A stretch of 64,000 nucleotides of DNA from Altimarinus sp041659565 (GCA_041659565.1 JBAZXZ010000002.1:1-64000); one strand, 5' to 3'. Numbered from the stretch's first letter, positions 41,035 to 53,032 are shown. Notes: generated from the letters alone by a model not told the origin. Numbers and translations: made by a program.

Positions 41035-43032
41035 TTAATATAAAATCTTATCTCCTAATTTTAATCAGCTTACTACTTCGACCATTTTTCAGTCAGTAAA
41101 TCAAGTTATTATATTTTTAATTTCTCAAGATTCTAGTTTTACTGATGGTTTTTTATTTGCAGTTTTAACTGATTGAACAGGAATTATAAGCACATTTTGT
41201 ATTTCTTTTGTGATAAATTCTATAATTGTGCTCATACCATCTTTTACTCTCGAATCACTTGATTCAAAAGCTATTATTACTTCATAAGTGACTAAAGAAT
41301 TTGCATCTATATTTGCTTTTTCATTTATGTAAATTACTTTTCCAGTCATAGTAAGTCATTCTATAGAATCAAAATTGATATATACATCTTGGTTTTGTTT
41401 TACTTTTACTATATCTGATTCTTCAACATAAGATTCTACAAAAAGAGATTTTGTGTTTATTATCGTTACAAAAGGATTTTTTAGAGAATTTGTAGTTTCT
41501 CATATTTTTCATTCTATATTTACTATTTTTCAATTTATTGGGCTTATCAGTTGTGCATCTTGTTTCTTTTTAATTGCTTCTTCAAGATTTTTTTGAGCTG
41601 TCAAAATCGCTGTATAAAATGGTTCAAGATCTAAAGAATCAACTTGTTTTTTACTATCAAGCATTGTTTTTGATACTTCTACATCTGATTGTCATTTTAA
41701 AATCAATGATTCATTTTTCAATTTCGTAGATTCTACTGACTGATTAGCTTGTTTTATTTTTTGGTTTGCTTGAGATAAATATATATCATTTTCCAAAACA
41801 GCTTTATCATAATTTGCTTTAGCTATTTCTAGTTTTTGTTCCATCGAAGATACTTGAGTTGTTGCAGTATCTATTTTGTAATTTTTGCTAGTTTCATTTT
41901 CATTTATAGTTTGAATCAAAGTAGTAAAACTTGCTAAAGTACTTTTAGAATCTGATAATGTCTTTGTAAAATCATTTATATAATTATCGATTGTAGTTTG
42001 AGGAAATAAAGAATAAGAACTTACAGAATATTTTAAAGTATCTATAGTATAATTCAAAGTCTTATTTACTAACATTGAAATTTCTTTCAATTTCTGTATT
42101 TTACTTTCCAAAATAGTATAATCTAAATTTGTTTTATATATTTTCCAATCAGTATAAAAATCATCAAAACTCTTTTTAGCAAGAATCAATGAATTTTCTG
42201 CATTTTGTTTTATACTTATATTTTTTGCTCATAAAAAATCATCAAAAGCATCATTGAACTCTTGATTTTCTATACTTACTCACAAAAGCATATCCAAATC
42301 AAATAGATTTTTTTCTATTGTTGTTATAAGTTGTCAAGCTTCCATTATAAGATTATTTTGGTAGTTTATTGATTTTTCATTTTCTTGTTTTTTTATACTT
42401 TCTAAGTTATTTTTTGATGTCTGTAAATCTATTTCTGCTGTTTTTAAATTATTTTGTGCAGTTATTAAATTTACACTAGCTTGTTTTTTTGCATTTTCAA
42501 AATTATCTTCTTCTATTTTTAAATTATCTATAGTATTTTGTAAATCTAAATTTGTTTGTGATTTAGTATTATCTAAAGATGATTTATCTGATTTCAATAA
42601 TTCTTCTTGTAACTTAATCTCATCAGTTGTACTTCATCTCTTTTTTAGCTCATAATTTGATTTAGCTATATCAAGAGATAACTGGGCTTTTTCTATATTT
42701 ATATCTAGATAACTAGTATCAAGTTCTGCTATCAAATCTCATTGTTTTACCTCATCTCATTCTTTTTTGTAGATTTTTTTTATAATTCAAGGATTTATAA
42801 AATCTAAATTTATACTATCTTTTAAAGTAACTTTTCAATCTGCTTCTATATAAGTTTTTAAATCTCATTTTTTCACAGTAAATGATTTTTCTTCTTTTAC
42901 TACTTCTATATTTTCACTTTTAAAATACATTGCATATGTTCAATAACTTATTCAAAGTATAATTGACAATAAAATAATCTTTTTAAATATAGATTTTCTT
43001 TTATCTGATTTTATTTCATCACTTAATGCCAT
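41035..43032 (-). CDS. MacA/HlyD-type adaptor (membrane fusion protein) with very long coiled coil
   Basis: 665 aa. N-terminal TM (KIILLSIILGISYGTYAMYF), then the first half of the biotinyl-lipoyl-like motif (VKEEKSFTVKKGDLKTYIEA and GDEVKQGDLIAELDTSYLDI), a Lys/Asn/Ser-rich helical hairpin of ~350 residues (residues ~110-460), which is far longer than the ~120 residues usual in MacA, then the second lipoyl half and beta-barrel (VIYINEKANIDANSLVTYEV, DGMSTIIEFITKEIQNVLII). The bare hairpin length suggests it bridges a thick envelope. It is in an operon with DUF2892 protein, ATPase and permease. Confidence 0.9.
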
Positions 43033-43042
43033 AATTTGTTAA

Positions 43043-43930
43043 TTAATTTGCTAAATAAACTTTTATAAAACTAGCTTTTAAATCTTGAGCCAATTTTGAT
43101 AAATCTGCACCTGTATTTTCTTTTGCATTATTTACTAGATTTTCTAAATTTGCTCTAATAATTTTTACATCCGCATTATTACTTAAATAATTTTCTACAT
43201 CTTTTAATTTTGTATCAGCTTCAGGATAAGTTGCAATTATTTTTTGAAGGTCTTTTTTATCACTAGCATCAATCAAAACTTCCATAACATCATGAAAATC
43301 TACCAAAGCAATATTTAACATAGAAAAATTATTTCTTTTTAATATATTTTGAAAAATAGTTCTTACTTCTTCAAAATTTTTATGTGCAACAGATAAATCT
43401 CAAGTATAAATTAAATCTTTACTTTTAGTTAAAATATCTCTAATTTCTAATAAATTTTTATTTAATTCTTTATCACTTTTCAAAACAAAAGGTTTATATT
43501 GACTATATTTTTTTTCAAAATTATCATACACTTTTAAAAAACTTTCATAATACTTTATAGATTCTTCTCTTTTCAATTTTCAAGAATCAAAAAGTAATTG
43601 TTTATAATCATTGTTTATAGTTGCAAAGTCTTCTAAGAAAAACTTTTTAGTGAAAAATATACTTGCATAAATTCAAGCTCCTAGAGATAAAATTATAACT
43701 CAAATAAATATGTATAAATATGTCTTTTTTGCTTTATAATTTTGAGTATTTATTTTTATTATACCATACAATGGACAATACGAAAATATAGTTGTTACAA
43801 TAAGTACCAAAGCTAAAATTAAAAGTACAATTTGTACAAATCAATAAGTCCAAAAATATCCTAAAACTATAAAAATTAGAGAAAGAAAAATCCTAATTAA
43901 TTTATCATTAGTGCCTACATTTTTTTTCAT
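43043..43930 (-). CDS. DUF2892-like membrane protein with helical outer domain
   Basis: 295 aa. First ~65 residues match the DUF2892/YgaP-type membrane module (MKKNVGTNDKLIRIFLSLIF ... SYCPLYGIIKINT), i.e. two TM helices ending at a conserved C-P-x-Y. A third TM (KTYLYIFIGVIILSLGAGIY) leads to a Lys-rich helical domain (residues ~110-295). It begins the export operon: its stop lies 11 bases before the HlyD adaptor start. The helical domain could interact with the adaptor's coiled coil; this is inference. Confidence 0.78.
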
Positions 43931-44086
43931 ATAAATAAAGTTAAAAAATAATATTTACTAATATTAAATTGATTTTCCTAATTTTTCCGCAAATTTCAAA
44001 AACTCGACCAAACTGAAAGTTTAGGACTCGAACAATTTTCATTTGCTATAAAAAATATGAAAATCAATTTAATTTTTAGGTAACTT

Positions 44087-44623
44087 TTATTGAGTAAAAG
44101 CTATTTTTACAAATTCTGCTACTTTTCTATCTGCAACTTCTGGGTTTAACCAAATTGAAATATATTGTCATACTTTTAAATCAGCTAAACTAGCTTCCAA
44201 ATTTGGAGCATCTGGTCATTGAGCCTCTTTTTTAGTCATAGGAATTCAAACAGGTACTGTAAGTTTTAGTTCTCATAGTGTTGCTTTATTTATTTCTTCT
44301 TTTAATGCAGTTCTAGCTGATTCATCCATAGATTGCATATATTTTTTCTTTTCTGTTGGAGTCATATTGAAAGTTGGATCTTTTGATGTATCTACTTGTA
44401 ATAATGTAACCTCATTTCATTCAATTCAAGTTATTTTTCAATAAATATCCATTTTTCTATCTGGTTGAACTGTATTATCTTCTTGAGTAGTAGTAGTTGG
44501 TGTAGTAATATTTTCTACATTAGTTTCAGTTTTTGTTTTATCATCAATTGTTGTGTCTTGCTTGCTGCAAGAAGCTAGATTTAAAGAAAGAAGTAAAACA
44601 AATATAAGTATAGTGGTTTTCAT
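44087..44623 (-). CDS. Lipoprotein (178 aa)
   Basis: Signal peptide MKTTILIFVLLLSLNLASCS with lipobox LASC, so acylated at Cys19 and surface-anchored. A Thr-rich linker (TPTTTTQEDNT) precedes a compact domain (GITGIEGNEVTLLQVDTSKD; MTPTEKKKYMQSMDESARTA; GIPMTKKEAQGPDAPNLEA; QYISIWLNPEVADRKVAEFV). The domain resembles the DUF5666/OB-like protein class (IxGxxxxVxGN..V), assigned with low certainty. It starts the same-strand cluster leading to the export operon, 156 bases upstream of the DUF2892 gene. Confidence 0.72.
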
Positions 44624-44888
44624 GTTTTTTAAAAGTTATAAATATAAACAGTGAGATTTTATAATAACAAGTTTAAATTAAGTTTAAATTTGATTAATTT
44701 TTATTATAAGTTGTGGCAAAATTATATTAAATTAGAAAAATTAACAAATACTTTTTTCACATAAACATATTATTAATGCTAATATTAAATACAAATAATA
44801 AAAAAATTAAAAAAATAATTTGATTTTTTTTTATTTCAGAATATAACAAATCGGTTTTATTTTTTATTTTTTTTATTTTTTGATTTTT

Positions 44889-46688
44889 ATGAAAAAAACA
44901 CTTTCTTGATTATTATCTAATTTTACTCCCTTCAAATCTTGGATAGGAGAATTAAAAAACATTAATACTCTAAAAGCTGATGCAATTGCTTGAATTACTT
45001 GAGCTATAATAGTTCTACCTCAATGAATAGCATTTGCGACAATTGCTTGATTACCACCTGAATATTGATTATATACAGCAATGATTACTCCTATAATAGC
45101 TGCAATATTTGGTTCATCTATGCATCTTATTTCTTGACCAACAACAGCTATATCATTAGTAATTTTTAGTACAATTTGAGCTTATGCAGATCCTTGAAGT
45201 GTTGATTTTATTAGACTTACATTAAGTTTAACTTTTCTTGCTTGATTATATCAATTTCTTTTTTGATTTTTAAAACTATGAAAAGTAGTTGATTTTGTAT
45301 CTCATACAGTAGTAATTGCTTTTACGGCTGGAGCATCAATATTAATTGTTACAAGTCAGTTAAAAAGTCTTTTGGGTATTTCATTAAAATCTACAGAATT
45401 TATCGAAGTTTGGATAGAAATGTTTAAAAATATTACACAAATAAATATTTATTCATTATCTATTTGATTTTTAACATTTATTATTGCATTTGCATTAAGA
45501 AAAATGTATCCAAAAATGCCAAATTTATTAATTGCTCTTGTTTCAGGATCTATTTTTGCAGCACTATTGCAATGAGATCTTCATAGTGTAAAATTTGTAC
45601 CTGAAATTCCAAGACATTTACCACCACTATCATTTCCTGATCTATCTTTTAAAACAATTGAAGAATTAGCTCCTTGAGCATTTGCAATAGCCGTATTATG
45701 ACTTATAGAAGCTATTTCAATCAGTAGATCTATTGCTTCAAAATCTCATCAACTTATTAATGCAAATCAAGAATTTATAGGACAATGACTTTCAAATATA
45801 GTTTGAAGTTTCTTTTCAAGTTATGCCTGAACTTGATCTTTTACTCGTTCATGAGTAAATTATTCAGCTTGAGCAAAAACTCCTATGTCAGCAATCTTTG
45901 CTTCTATATTTCTTGCTTTAATTGTTCTACTTATTGCACCTATTACTAGATATTTACCAATACCAGCTATGGCATGAGTAATAGTACTTGTAGGTTATAA
46001 TTTAATTAATTTTTCACAAATAAAAAAAATTATTGCTACTAGTAAAAAAGAAACAGCTATTTTAATAGTAACATTTCTTTCAACTTTATTTTTAGAATTA
46101 GAATATGCAATATATTTATGAATAATTCTTTCACTTGTTTTATTTTTAAACAAAACTTCACGTCCTAAAATTGTTACTTTATATAGTAGTTTTCATACTC
46201 AAAAAAATAAAAAAGTTTTTTTGTCTGCAAATGCAATCGATCCAACTAAAATTCCTCAACTACAATGTCCTCAAATTAAAATTATTCGTATTGATATGTC
46301 AATTTATTTTGGATCAGTAAATTATATTCAAGAAACTTTAATGAATATTTTAAAAAAAGAATGAATAAAAAATATTATTATTATCTGATCAGGTGTTAAT
46401 ATGATAGATATGAATGGTAGAGAAATGCTTGAAGAAATTTCACATATGTTTCAAAAAGCAGGATGATGATTATTTTTCTTAGAGTTCAAAAATGATGTAT
46501 TTAAAACTTTAGAAACAAAATGATTTATTAAAAATATTTGAGAAGAATATTTTTTCGCATCAAAAAATTCAGCTATTCAATATATATTTAAGAATAAAAT
46601 TGATAAAAATATTTGTAAAAATTGTACAAAAAAAGCATTTATAGAATGTGGCGCAGATGCTTTTTGAGATTATACTAAAAAAAGTTAA
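44889..46688 (+). CDS. SulP-family anion transporter with STAS domain (first of tandem pair)
   Basis: 599-aa membrane transporter: LKADAIAGITGAIIVLPQGI start, FATIAGLPPEYGLYTAMITP (the SulP GLPPxYGLY motif), FGSSMHLISGPTTAISLVIF, GSFFSSYAGTGSFTRSGVNY, PIPAMAGVIVLVGYNLI; about 12-14 TM helices. A STAS domain follows from ~residue 465 (IRIDMSIYFGSVNYIQETLM, IIIIGSGVNMIDMNGREML). The end has a Cys-rich tail (NICKNCTKKAFIECG). SulP proteins carry sulfate, bicarbonate or other anions; substrate unknown. The next gene is a distant SulP copy 45 bases on. Confidence 0.93.
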
Positions 46689-46733
46689 TTTTTTTACAAA
46701 TTTATCAAATTTATTTAATTAAATTTATGTATT

Positions 46734-48413
46734 ATGCTTACTATAAAAAACTTAAAACACAATTGGAAAGCTGGACTTACTGTTGCACTAATTAATATTC
46801 CACTTTCTATTTCTCTAGCAATTGCAAGCTGAGCTACTCCAACACAATGACTTATCACAGCTATTTGGTGATGAATTGTTGCATCTTTTTTTGCATCAAG
46901 TAATTACAATGTATTTTGAGTAGCTTGAGCTTTATCATCTATACTTTTAGCTTTTGTATTATCTAATTGAGCTAATTGAGCTTTATTAATACCATTTGTA
47001 ACTATACTTTCTTGAATAATTATACTTGTTATATATTTCTTAAAAATTACTAAATATATCATATTAATCCCTTCAAATACTTTACATTGATTCATAATAT
47101 CTGTTTGAATTACAATATTTTTGTCTCAACTTCCTGCTGCTTTATGATTAAATGATCCTATTTTACATATACAAACTCATAAGGAAGTTTATCTAAATAT
47201 AATAGAAATCTTCAAACATATTTGAAATATAAGTTTTATGTCTTTAGGTATTTTTTGAGTATGATTAAGTTTTTTAATGGTAGGAAAAAGGTTTTTTCCT
47301 AAATTTCCTTCAGTTATTTTTTTAACAATAATATGAATTATAATTTGACTATTAATTAATAATTGATATTTACCAAAAAATATACTACTACTTTCTGATA
47401 TATTTAAAGAGCTTACTTTTAAAATAGGTGAATTCCCTTTTGGTAATATAAAAATAACTAGTTTAAATGATGCAATACAAATATGAAAAACTATTTTTGT
47501 TACTTCTACTGTTGTAGCTATAATTGCAGTTTTAGAAACTATTATATCTGCAAAAGCAGCTTCAAATATAAAAAGAGAAAAATTTGATAAAAATAAAGAA
47601 GTTTTTTGACTTTGAATTGCAAATATAGCTTCTTGATTATTTTGATGATTACCTGCAACAGCAGTTTTTATAAGAACTGCACTAAATATAAATTCTTGAG
47701 CTACTCGTAAAACTTCTTCTTTATTAATTTGAATATTTACACTTATTATATGAGCTTTATTTTTTAATGGTTATTTTAAATTTTTACCTTATCCTATCAT
47801 ATCAGCAATTTTAGTAAATATTTCTCTTGGATTAATTGATATATCTTTGATTAAGAAAATATATAAAATAGAAAAAACTTCATTCTTTATACTAGTTTTA
47901 ACTACTTTCTTCGCTGTTATGGAAGATTCTATTTTCTGAATTCTTGTTTGAACAAGTGTATCTTTGATTATATTTGTAAGAAGAATTATAAACAGTCATG
48001 TAAATGTATCTGTTTTTAGAGAAAATAAATTATTTTGAAAAATGAGATTTTGAGAATATATAAAAGAGCAAAAAGAAAACGACATAATTTTGATGAAATT
48101 TATATCTGGGCTTAATTATCTAACTACTGAAAGTAATATAGAAAGAATAGAAAAACTAGAAAAAAATCAAACTATAATTTTTTCTTTTAGTCATATGTGA
48201 TGAGATATAGATTTAGATTGATTAGAAGCTTTAGAACATATGGTAGAAAAACTACATTCAAAAGATATTACAGTTTACATATCTTGAGTTGAACCAAATT
48301 TAAGAACTACTCTATCTCATTTTCACTTCTATAAAGAACTGAAAAAAGAAGAAAAAGTTTACGACTCAACTAGTGAAGTACTAGATTTATTAATTAAAAA
48401 ATGTGCGGCCTAA
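46734..48413 (+). CDS. SulP-family anion transporter (second of tandem pair)
   Basis: 559 aa. MLTIKNLKHNWKAGLTVALI, NIPLSISLAIASGATPTQGL, ITAIWGGIVASFFASSNYNV, GPAGALSS-like FGVAGALSSILLAFVL, later LGIANIASGLFGGLPATAVF and IRTALNINSGATRKTSSLL; the GGLPATAVFIRT/SGAT motifs are the SulP transport core. A degenerate STAS domain ends the protein (QTIIFSFSHMGGDIDLDG). Divergent from its neighbour (different loop lengths), so not a recent duplication. An earlier ATG at 46727 is out of frame; this start is the first in-frame one. A terminator follows. Confidence 0.9.
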
Positions 48414-48423
48414 AATAAAAAAA

Positions 48424-48450
48424 ATCAAAACGAATAGTTTTGATTTTTTT
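48424..48450. terminator. Bidirectional terminator
   Basis: AATCAAAAC / GTTTTGATT stem with five-base loop, A-run before and an eight-T run after, shared by the SulP pair and the convergent lemA. Confidence 0.85.
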
Positions 48451-48461
48451 TATTTTAGTAT

Positions 48462-49073
48462 TTAAAACTCTACTTTTGGAGCTTCTTTTGCTTTTGTATC
48501 TGCTTCAAATAGATTTTTCTTTTCAAATCAAAACATTGAAGCAATTATATTTCATGGAAATTGTCTGATAGCAACATTAAATTGATTAACTACCTCATTG
48601 TATCTCATTCTTTCTGTTCCAATTCTATTTTCTGTTCATTCTAATGTTACTCTTAAATCAGCAAATCATTGGTTTGCTTTTAGAGTTGGATAACTCTCAG
48701 TAACCATAAGTAACTTAGACAAAGCTTGAGATATTCAAGCTTGTTGTTGCTGATAATCTGCCATTTCTTTTGCATCATTTATATTAATATTTGTTTTTGT
48801 TGCAGAAGCTCTTGCATTTACTACTGCTTCTAGTGTAGATTTCTCAAAATTTGCTTCTCATTTAACTGTGTTTACTATATTTGGTATTAAATCATATCTT
48901 CTTTGATATTGATTTTCAACCTGTGACCAGGCAGTTTTAACTCATTCTTCCATAGATACAAAATTATTATATCTTCAAAAGAAAGTACCAATTAAACTCA
49001 CAACAACAAAAATTATTACTCACCAAATTATCCACTTAGTGTTCCCTTTATTTTCTACAGTAGTATTTTCCAT
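48462..49073 (-). CDS. lemA: LemA family protein
   Basis: 203-aa membrane-anchored helical protein. TM near the N-terminus (WIIWGVIIFVVVSLIGTFF), then YNNFVSMEEGVKTAWSQVEN, QYQRRYDLIPNIVNTVKGEA, YPTLKANQGFADLRVTLEGT, NRIGTERMRYNEVVNQFNVA and FPGNIIASMFGFEKKNLFEA, all canonical LemA blocks. LemA function is unclear; it commonly sits beside TPM-domain proteins, as here (34 bases downstream of the TPM gene). Confidence 0.97.
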
Positions 49074-49106
49074 ATAAAAAAATTAAAAAAATAAATATTT
49101 AAATAA

Positions 49107-49970
49107 TTACCATTTTCAAGAACTTCATCATCAACCAAAACCACCTCATCAGAATCAACCAAATCATCAACCTCATCAAGACTTTCATCAATAATTATTA
49201 TATCATCACTTTCATATATTTCAAGCTATTCAGAATATTAATCAAAATATCCATAAAAAAACATTTAGTATTATTGATCATAATATCATTTTTAAAAAAT
49301 AATATGTAATAGGAAGTGTTACAAAAAAAGCTATTAACAAGTAAATAAAGAATTTTTTATATTTTTTTTCTTTAAAGATTGGCTTTAAAAAAGCTGAAGA
49401 GAAAAACATAAAAATAAAAAACTCCAATAACCAAAACATATCTTTTATATCTGAACTTTGTGATGTTTCATTTTGCAGAGAAATTATACTAGGATCTCAA
49501 GAAAAAGCTTTTCAAAAATCAGATAAAGTTCACATTATTCAATCAAAATACCTTGATTCTTTGAATAAAACAAAGTTTTTTTCTCATATCTTATTTGCAA
49601 GTAAATCTGGTAAAACTCACTCCACTCAATATCAAGTTGATATATTCCAAGCTCTATCATTGATTGCTATAAGTATGACAACTCAATTATCCTTGTCAGC
49701 TTTTCAAACTCAAATTTTTTGTCAGATTTCAGTTCAAACAGAAGAAATTTCTTCTCAATCTGTTGAAGGAATAATTACAAGCAATATTTCAGTTGTATAT
49801 TTTGTTCTTAATTCTTGAATTTTTGATTCAATTGAAGTTTTTTCTTCTTGTTTTAAAACTCAAACTTTATCAATAACGGATGAATCTATTTTTCATAAAG
49901 TAGCAATATCAAAAGCATTTGTTTGAAAGAAACAAGATAAAAGTATAAATGTAAGTATTATTTTTTTCAT
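49107..49970 (-). CDS. TPM-domain protein (YgcG-like)
   Basis: 287 aa. Signal peptide (MKKIILTFILLSCFFQTNAF), TPM domain with VIDKVGVLKQEEKTSIESKI, ELRTKYTTEILLVIIPSTDG, GVGKADKDNGVVILIAINDR and AWNISTGYGVEGVLPDLLAN, then two to three TM helices and a C-terminal Gly/Ser tail (FGGGGFGGGGSSGKW, most Gly by TGA). TPM proteins (YgcG, Psb32-like) may have phosphatase or chaperone-like roles at the membrane. Same-strand neighbour of lemA, a conserved association. Confidence 0.92.
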
Positions 49971-49979
49971 GAATTTATT

Positions 49980-50022
49980 AGAAAAAAACTAATTATCTGT
50001 AATAATAATTAGTTTTTTCTAA
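49980..50022. terminator. Bidirectional terminator
   Basis: AGAAAAAAACTAATTAT / ATAATTAGTTTTTTCT stem between the 63-aa Cys-rich gene and the TPM gene. Confidence 0.8.
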
Positions 50023-50059
50023 AAGTCCAAAAATAGTGATGATATTATTCATAAAAAAA

Positions 50060-50251
50060 TTAATTTGGTTTTGTGCAACCTCTGTTTAAATGTTTTAAAA
50101 AAATTTGATCAGCTTTAGTAATAGATTCATTTCCCAATAAATTCTGACATGATGATTTAATTGTATCTGTATAAACTTCACAAATACTATCTGGTGAACA
50201 AGCTCATTTTTCACATTCGGGTTGATCACATCTATTTTGTATTTCTGCCAT
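50060..50251 (-). CDS. Small cysteine-rich protein (63 aa)
   Basis: MAEIQNRCDQPECEKGACSP, then DSICEVYTDTIKSSCQNLLG, ending LKHLNRGCTKPN. Seven cysteines in 63 residues, in C-x4-C-x4-C...C spacing, suggest metal binding or disulfides. No signal peptide. Family not recognised. It is the last chromosomal gene before the integrative element. Confidence 0.55.
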
Positions 50252-50295
50252 ATTTAATAATAAATTAAGTTATAAACTTACATTATTCATATAAA

Positions 50296-50326
50296 AAACT
50301 GAATAATTTAATACTCAGTTTTTTTA
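50296..50326. terminator. Former tRNA-Phe terminator, left of the element
   Basis: AAAACTGA / TCAGTTTT stem with runs on both sides. On the minus strand it lies just past the orphan tRNA 3' end, where the terminator of the uninterrupted tRNA-Phe would have been before the element was inserted. Confidence 0.65.
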
Positions 50327-50332
50327 TTTTTA

Positions 50333-50392
50333 AATGGTGCCGAGAGCGAGACTTGAACTTGCGACACACGGATTTTCAATCCGTTGCTCTAC
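50333..50392. repeat. Left attachment site (orphan 3' part of tRNA-Phe)
   Basis: 60 bases identical to 60072-60131: CCA end, T-arm, variable loop and anticodon arm of tRNA-Phe up to GCTCTAC. After 50392 the sequence diverges (TCGTATACACG instead of the D-arm), so no complete tRNA can form. Confidence 0.93.
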
Positions 50393-50750
50393 TCGTATAC
50401 ACGACACTAGTGGCTTAAAATAAATCAAATACTGACTAATTGTTTATAATTTATATAAATTTTATGGATTTTTCAGGGTAAAGGATTTATATAAATTATG
50501 ACATTTCTATTATATAAAAAATTATGAATAAATCAAATCTTTTTTTACTTATTTTTCGCATAAGGGGGCTACTATCGGGGGGTATTTCAAAATTAGGGGC
50601 AGGTTTTATTTATATATATGTTAGTCTATATAAAAGCTCTAAAAATGACTTAATAGTATAATTAATTATATGATTTATTATATCCTTTGTATTAGTATTT
50701 AACAGTAGCTTATATGTATTTGTTATTTATGGGCTTATAATCCTATAACT
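50393..50750. other. Non-coding left end of the element with G-runs
   Basis: No gene seen. Unusual for the AT-rich surroundings are three G-runs, GGGGG (50564-50568), GGGGGG (50577-50582) and GGGG (50596-50599), in some 35 bases. The rest is AT-rich. Confidence 0.5.
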
Positions 50751-51410
50751 TTAAGATAAAAACTTTTTGTCACTAGAATAAAAGTGTTTTATAGGTATAT
50801 CATATTTATTTGGTAAATCAAAATCATATCATAACTCCTCATATATCTTATCTGATATTTCTAAATCGTTTGTTTCATCTTTTAATTTATTTAAATAATT
50901 TTCATAATTTATTTGATATTCTAAAGCTATATTATAGTATATATTTCATTTTTTATTTCATCAATATAAATTATAAATTACAAGTGATAGTGATGCTAAA
51001 TCATTATTAATATATTTATCTATATAATGGCTTTTAAACTTTAATCATTTACATATTTCAAAGTCGTTATAATCAATTTCATAATTATTAAAAATAAAAA
51101 TTAATACATCTATTAGCAAATTAATATCATTATCATTTAATGCATTATATAATTTATCCACATAAAATATATAGAGATTACTTATAAATAATTTTAAATC
51201 ATTATTTGATTTATAATCAGGATATATAATATTTGTTGTAAAAAATTTATTTACAAATAGATTTCTAAATATTAAAGGTTTTTTCTTTAAGTATTCATAG
51301 TGTTCTCAATAAAGTTTCTTTTTATTCTCTATTCTTAATAATCTTTCTTGATTTTTTTCAATCTTTTTTTGAGCTTTTATTTTTTCTTTATAAGTTAGTT
51401 TTATATTCAT
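50751..51410 (-). CDS. Hypothetical protein (219 aa), element cargo
   Basis: Unrecognised soluble protein: basic helical N-terminus (LTYKEKIKAQKKIEKNQERL), then alternating Tyr/Asn/Leu-rich helices (NNDLKLFISNLYIFYVDKLY; NDINLLIDVLIFIFNNYEID) and a C-terminal segment DKIYEELGYDFDLPNKYDIP. All-helical overall; no motif of known enzymes. It lies 24 bases after the stop of the next secreted protein gene, probably in its operon. Confidence 0.6.
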
Positions 51411-51434
51411 AAATAATGATTATTAAATTTTTAT

Positions 51435-52571
51435 TTATTTTAAAAATAAACCTACTCTATTAGCTTCATCCTTAATCAAACTATTAAGATAATTTAATAT
51501 ATTTATATTTTTATTGTTAGTTTGTTTTAATAGTATACTATCTATTTTTGAACTTAAAGTACTATAATATTCTACTTGCTTATCTGAAGGTAGAAATAAT
51601 ACTTTTAGTTTTATAGAATTAAATATTTTATCAATATTCTGTTTATTGCTAATTGAAAGATTATAATCCTTAGTTGGTTTAGTATTTAAAGAAGAAGTTA
51701 GTAAATTTTTAACACATTCTGTCTTGCTAGTATTCCATATATATCAAGTTTTACATCAACATTTTCAATTTAACAACTCTATAGAATTACTTCAATATAC
51801 ATTTTCACACGTTTTTAACGTATAATCATTATCAACCTTTTCAACTGAAAGAATATCTATAACAATGTCTGTTGTAGTATCTTGATTATTTAATATAAAT
51901 TTATCATATTTATCAATGCTAAAATCAGTTCACATATTTATAACTATTGATTTTCATATAAAATTTTCAACTTTATATAGTGAAGAAGTATACTTCAAAT
52001 TAAGTAAATAATTCTTTTTATCATAGTAAGAAATAACAATAACTTTATTTTTGTCTTCATTAAATTCACTTAAATAAAAATATGTTGAATTTGCTTTTTC
52101 AACACATTTTCAATCTTTAAAAATATATCCTTCTTTATATCAACAAGTTTTTTCTTCATATTCTAATTTAATCTGTTCTTCTTTTGCTTTTAAACTTTTT
52201 AGTGTCTCATTTGTTTCATAATTAATTTGTTGAATTTTTAATTCAGTTTCTTCTTTCTCTAATTCATTTATTTTACTTTCTAAATTAATTATTTCACGTT
52301 TGTATCATCTGATATCATTATCATATTCTGATATACTATTGTTCATATCAATTTCTAGCATAGAAACACCATATTCTGAGCTTAATCAAGAATTTCTATA
52401 TTTATCAATATTAGCTTGTAATTGGTTCCTAAGGTTTTCTTTCAGGTTTTCTGTTTCAACTATCATATTTTCATAATAGTTAATTTTATTATTTAATTCA
52501 TTTTTTTCGGATGCATAAGTTTTACTTACTAATGTAAAAAGTATTAAAAATAATACAAGTATTTTTTTCAT
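51435..52571 (-). CDS. Secreted coiled-coil protein with Cys modules (378 aa)
   Basis: Signal peptide MKKILVLFLILFTLVSKTYA (cleaved before SEK). Residues ~22-125 are Glu/Asn/Lys coiled coil (NKINYYENMIVETENLKENL; IINLESKINELEKEETELKI). Then two short Cys modules of the C-G-x-K-x-G-Y-I...G-K-C type (TCGYKEGYIFKDGKCV; KCGCKTGYIWNTSKTEC), which look like EGF/EB-type disulfide knots, around a beta-rich domain. The C-terminus is helical. A surface protein carried by the element, perhaps an adhesin or exclusion factor; function unknown. Confidence 0.72.
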
Positions 52572-52594
52572 ATTAATTAATTTAAAGAATAAAA

Positions 52595-53032
52595 TTAGTT
52601 TTGAAATCTTTTATAACATTCATCTTTATCAAGTCTTAAACTTTCTTCATATTTATCTGCAAATATTTTAGATAATAAGCATCATCACTTTCAATCATCA
52701 CTATAAAATGAAGGAGTATCTCTTTTTATTTGTTCACATTTTGATTTCCATTGATTACTATATATTTTTAAAGCTTCATCAATACAAGAATTAAGTTGTT
52801 CTTCATTTTTTTCTTTTTCAAGTTCATTTGCTAATTTTTCCTCTTCTGCCTTTTTATCCTTTTCTATTTGTTTACTTTGTTCATTTTCATATTTTTGTTT
52901 ATCAAATTCCAACTTCTGATTATTATAATTTGGTAAAGCAATCACATAATAATAAGTTACTCCTAAAGAAACAATTATTAAAGCAATTCACATTATTGTT
53001 AAAAAAAATTTTTTATAATCATAATTACTCAT
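52595..53032 (-). CDS. Small membrane-anchored protein with charged stalk (145 aa)
   Basis: MSNYDYKKFFLTIMGIALII then VSLGVTYYYVIALP: one N-terminal TM helix. Residues ~45-80 are a highly charged helix (KYENEQSKQIEKDKKAEEEK, LANELEKEKNEEQL). The C-terminal ~60 residues hold four Cys (SCIDEALKIYSNQWKSKCEQ; GGCLLSKIF; DECYKRF), probably a disulfide-stabilised outer module. It starts the three-gene minus-strand operon of the element, divergent from the winged-helix regulator. Confidence 0.7.

Noticed and set aside
50333..50410. A second functional tRNA-Phe
   Set aside because: Only the 3' 57 nt match; after GCTCTAC the D-arm and 5' acceptor strand are missing, so it is an attachment-site remnant.
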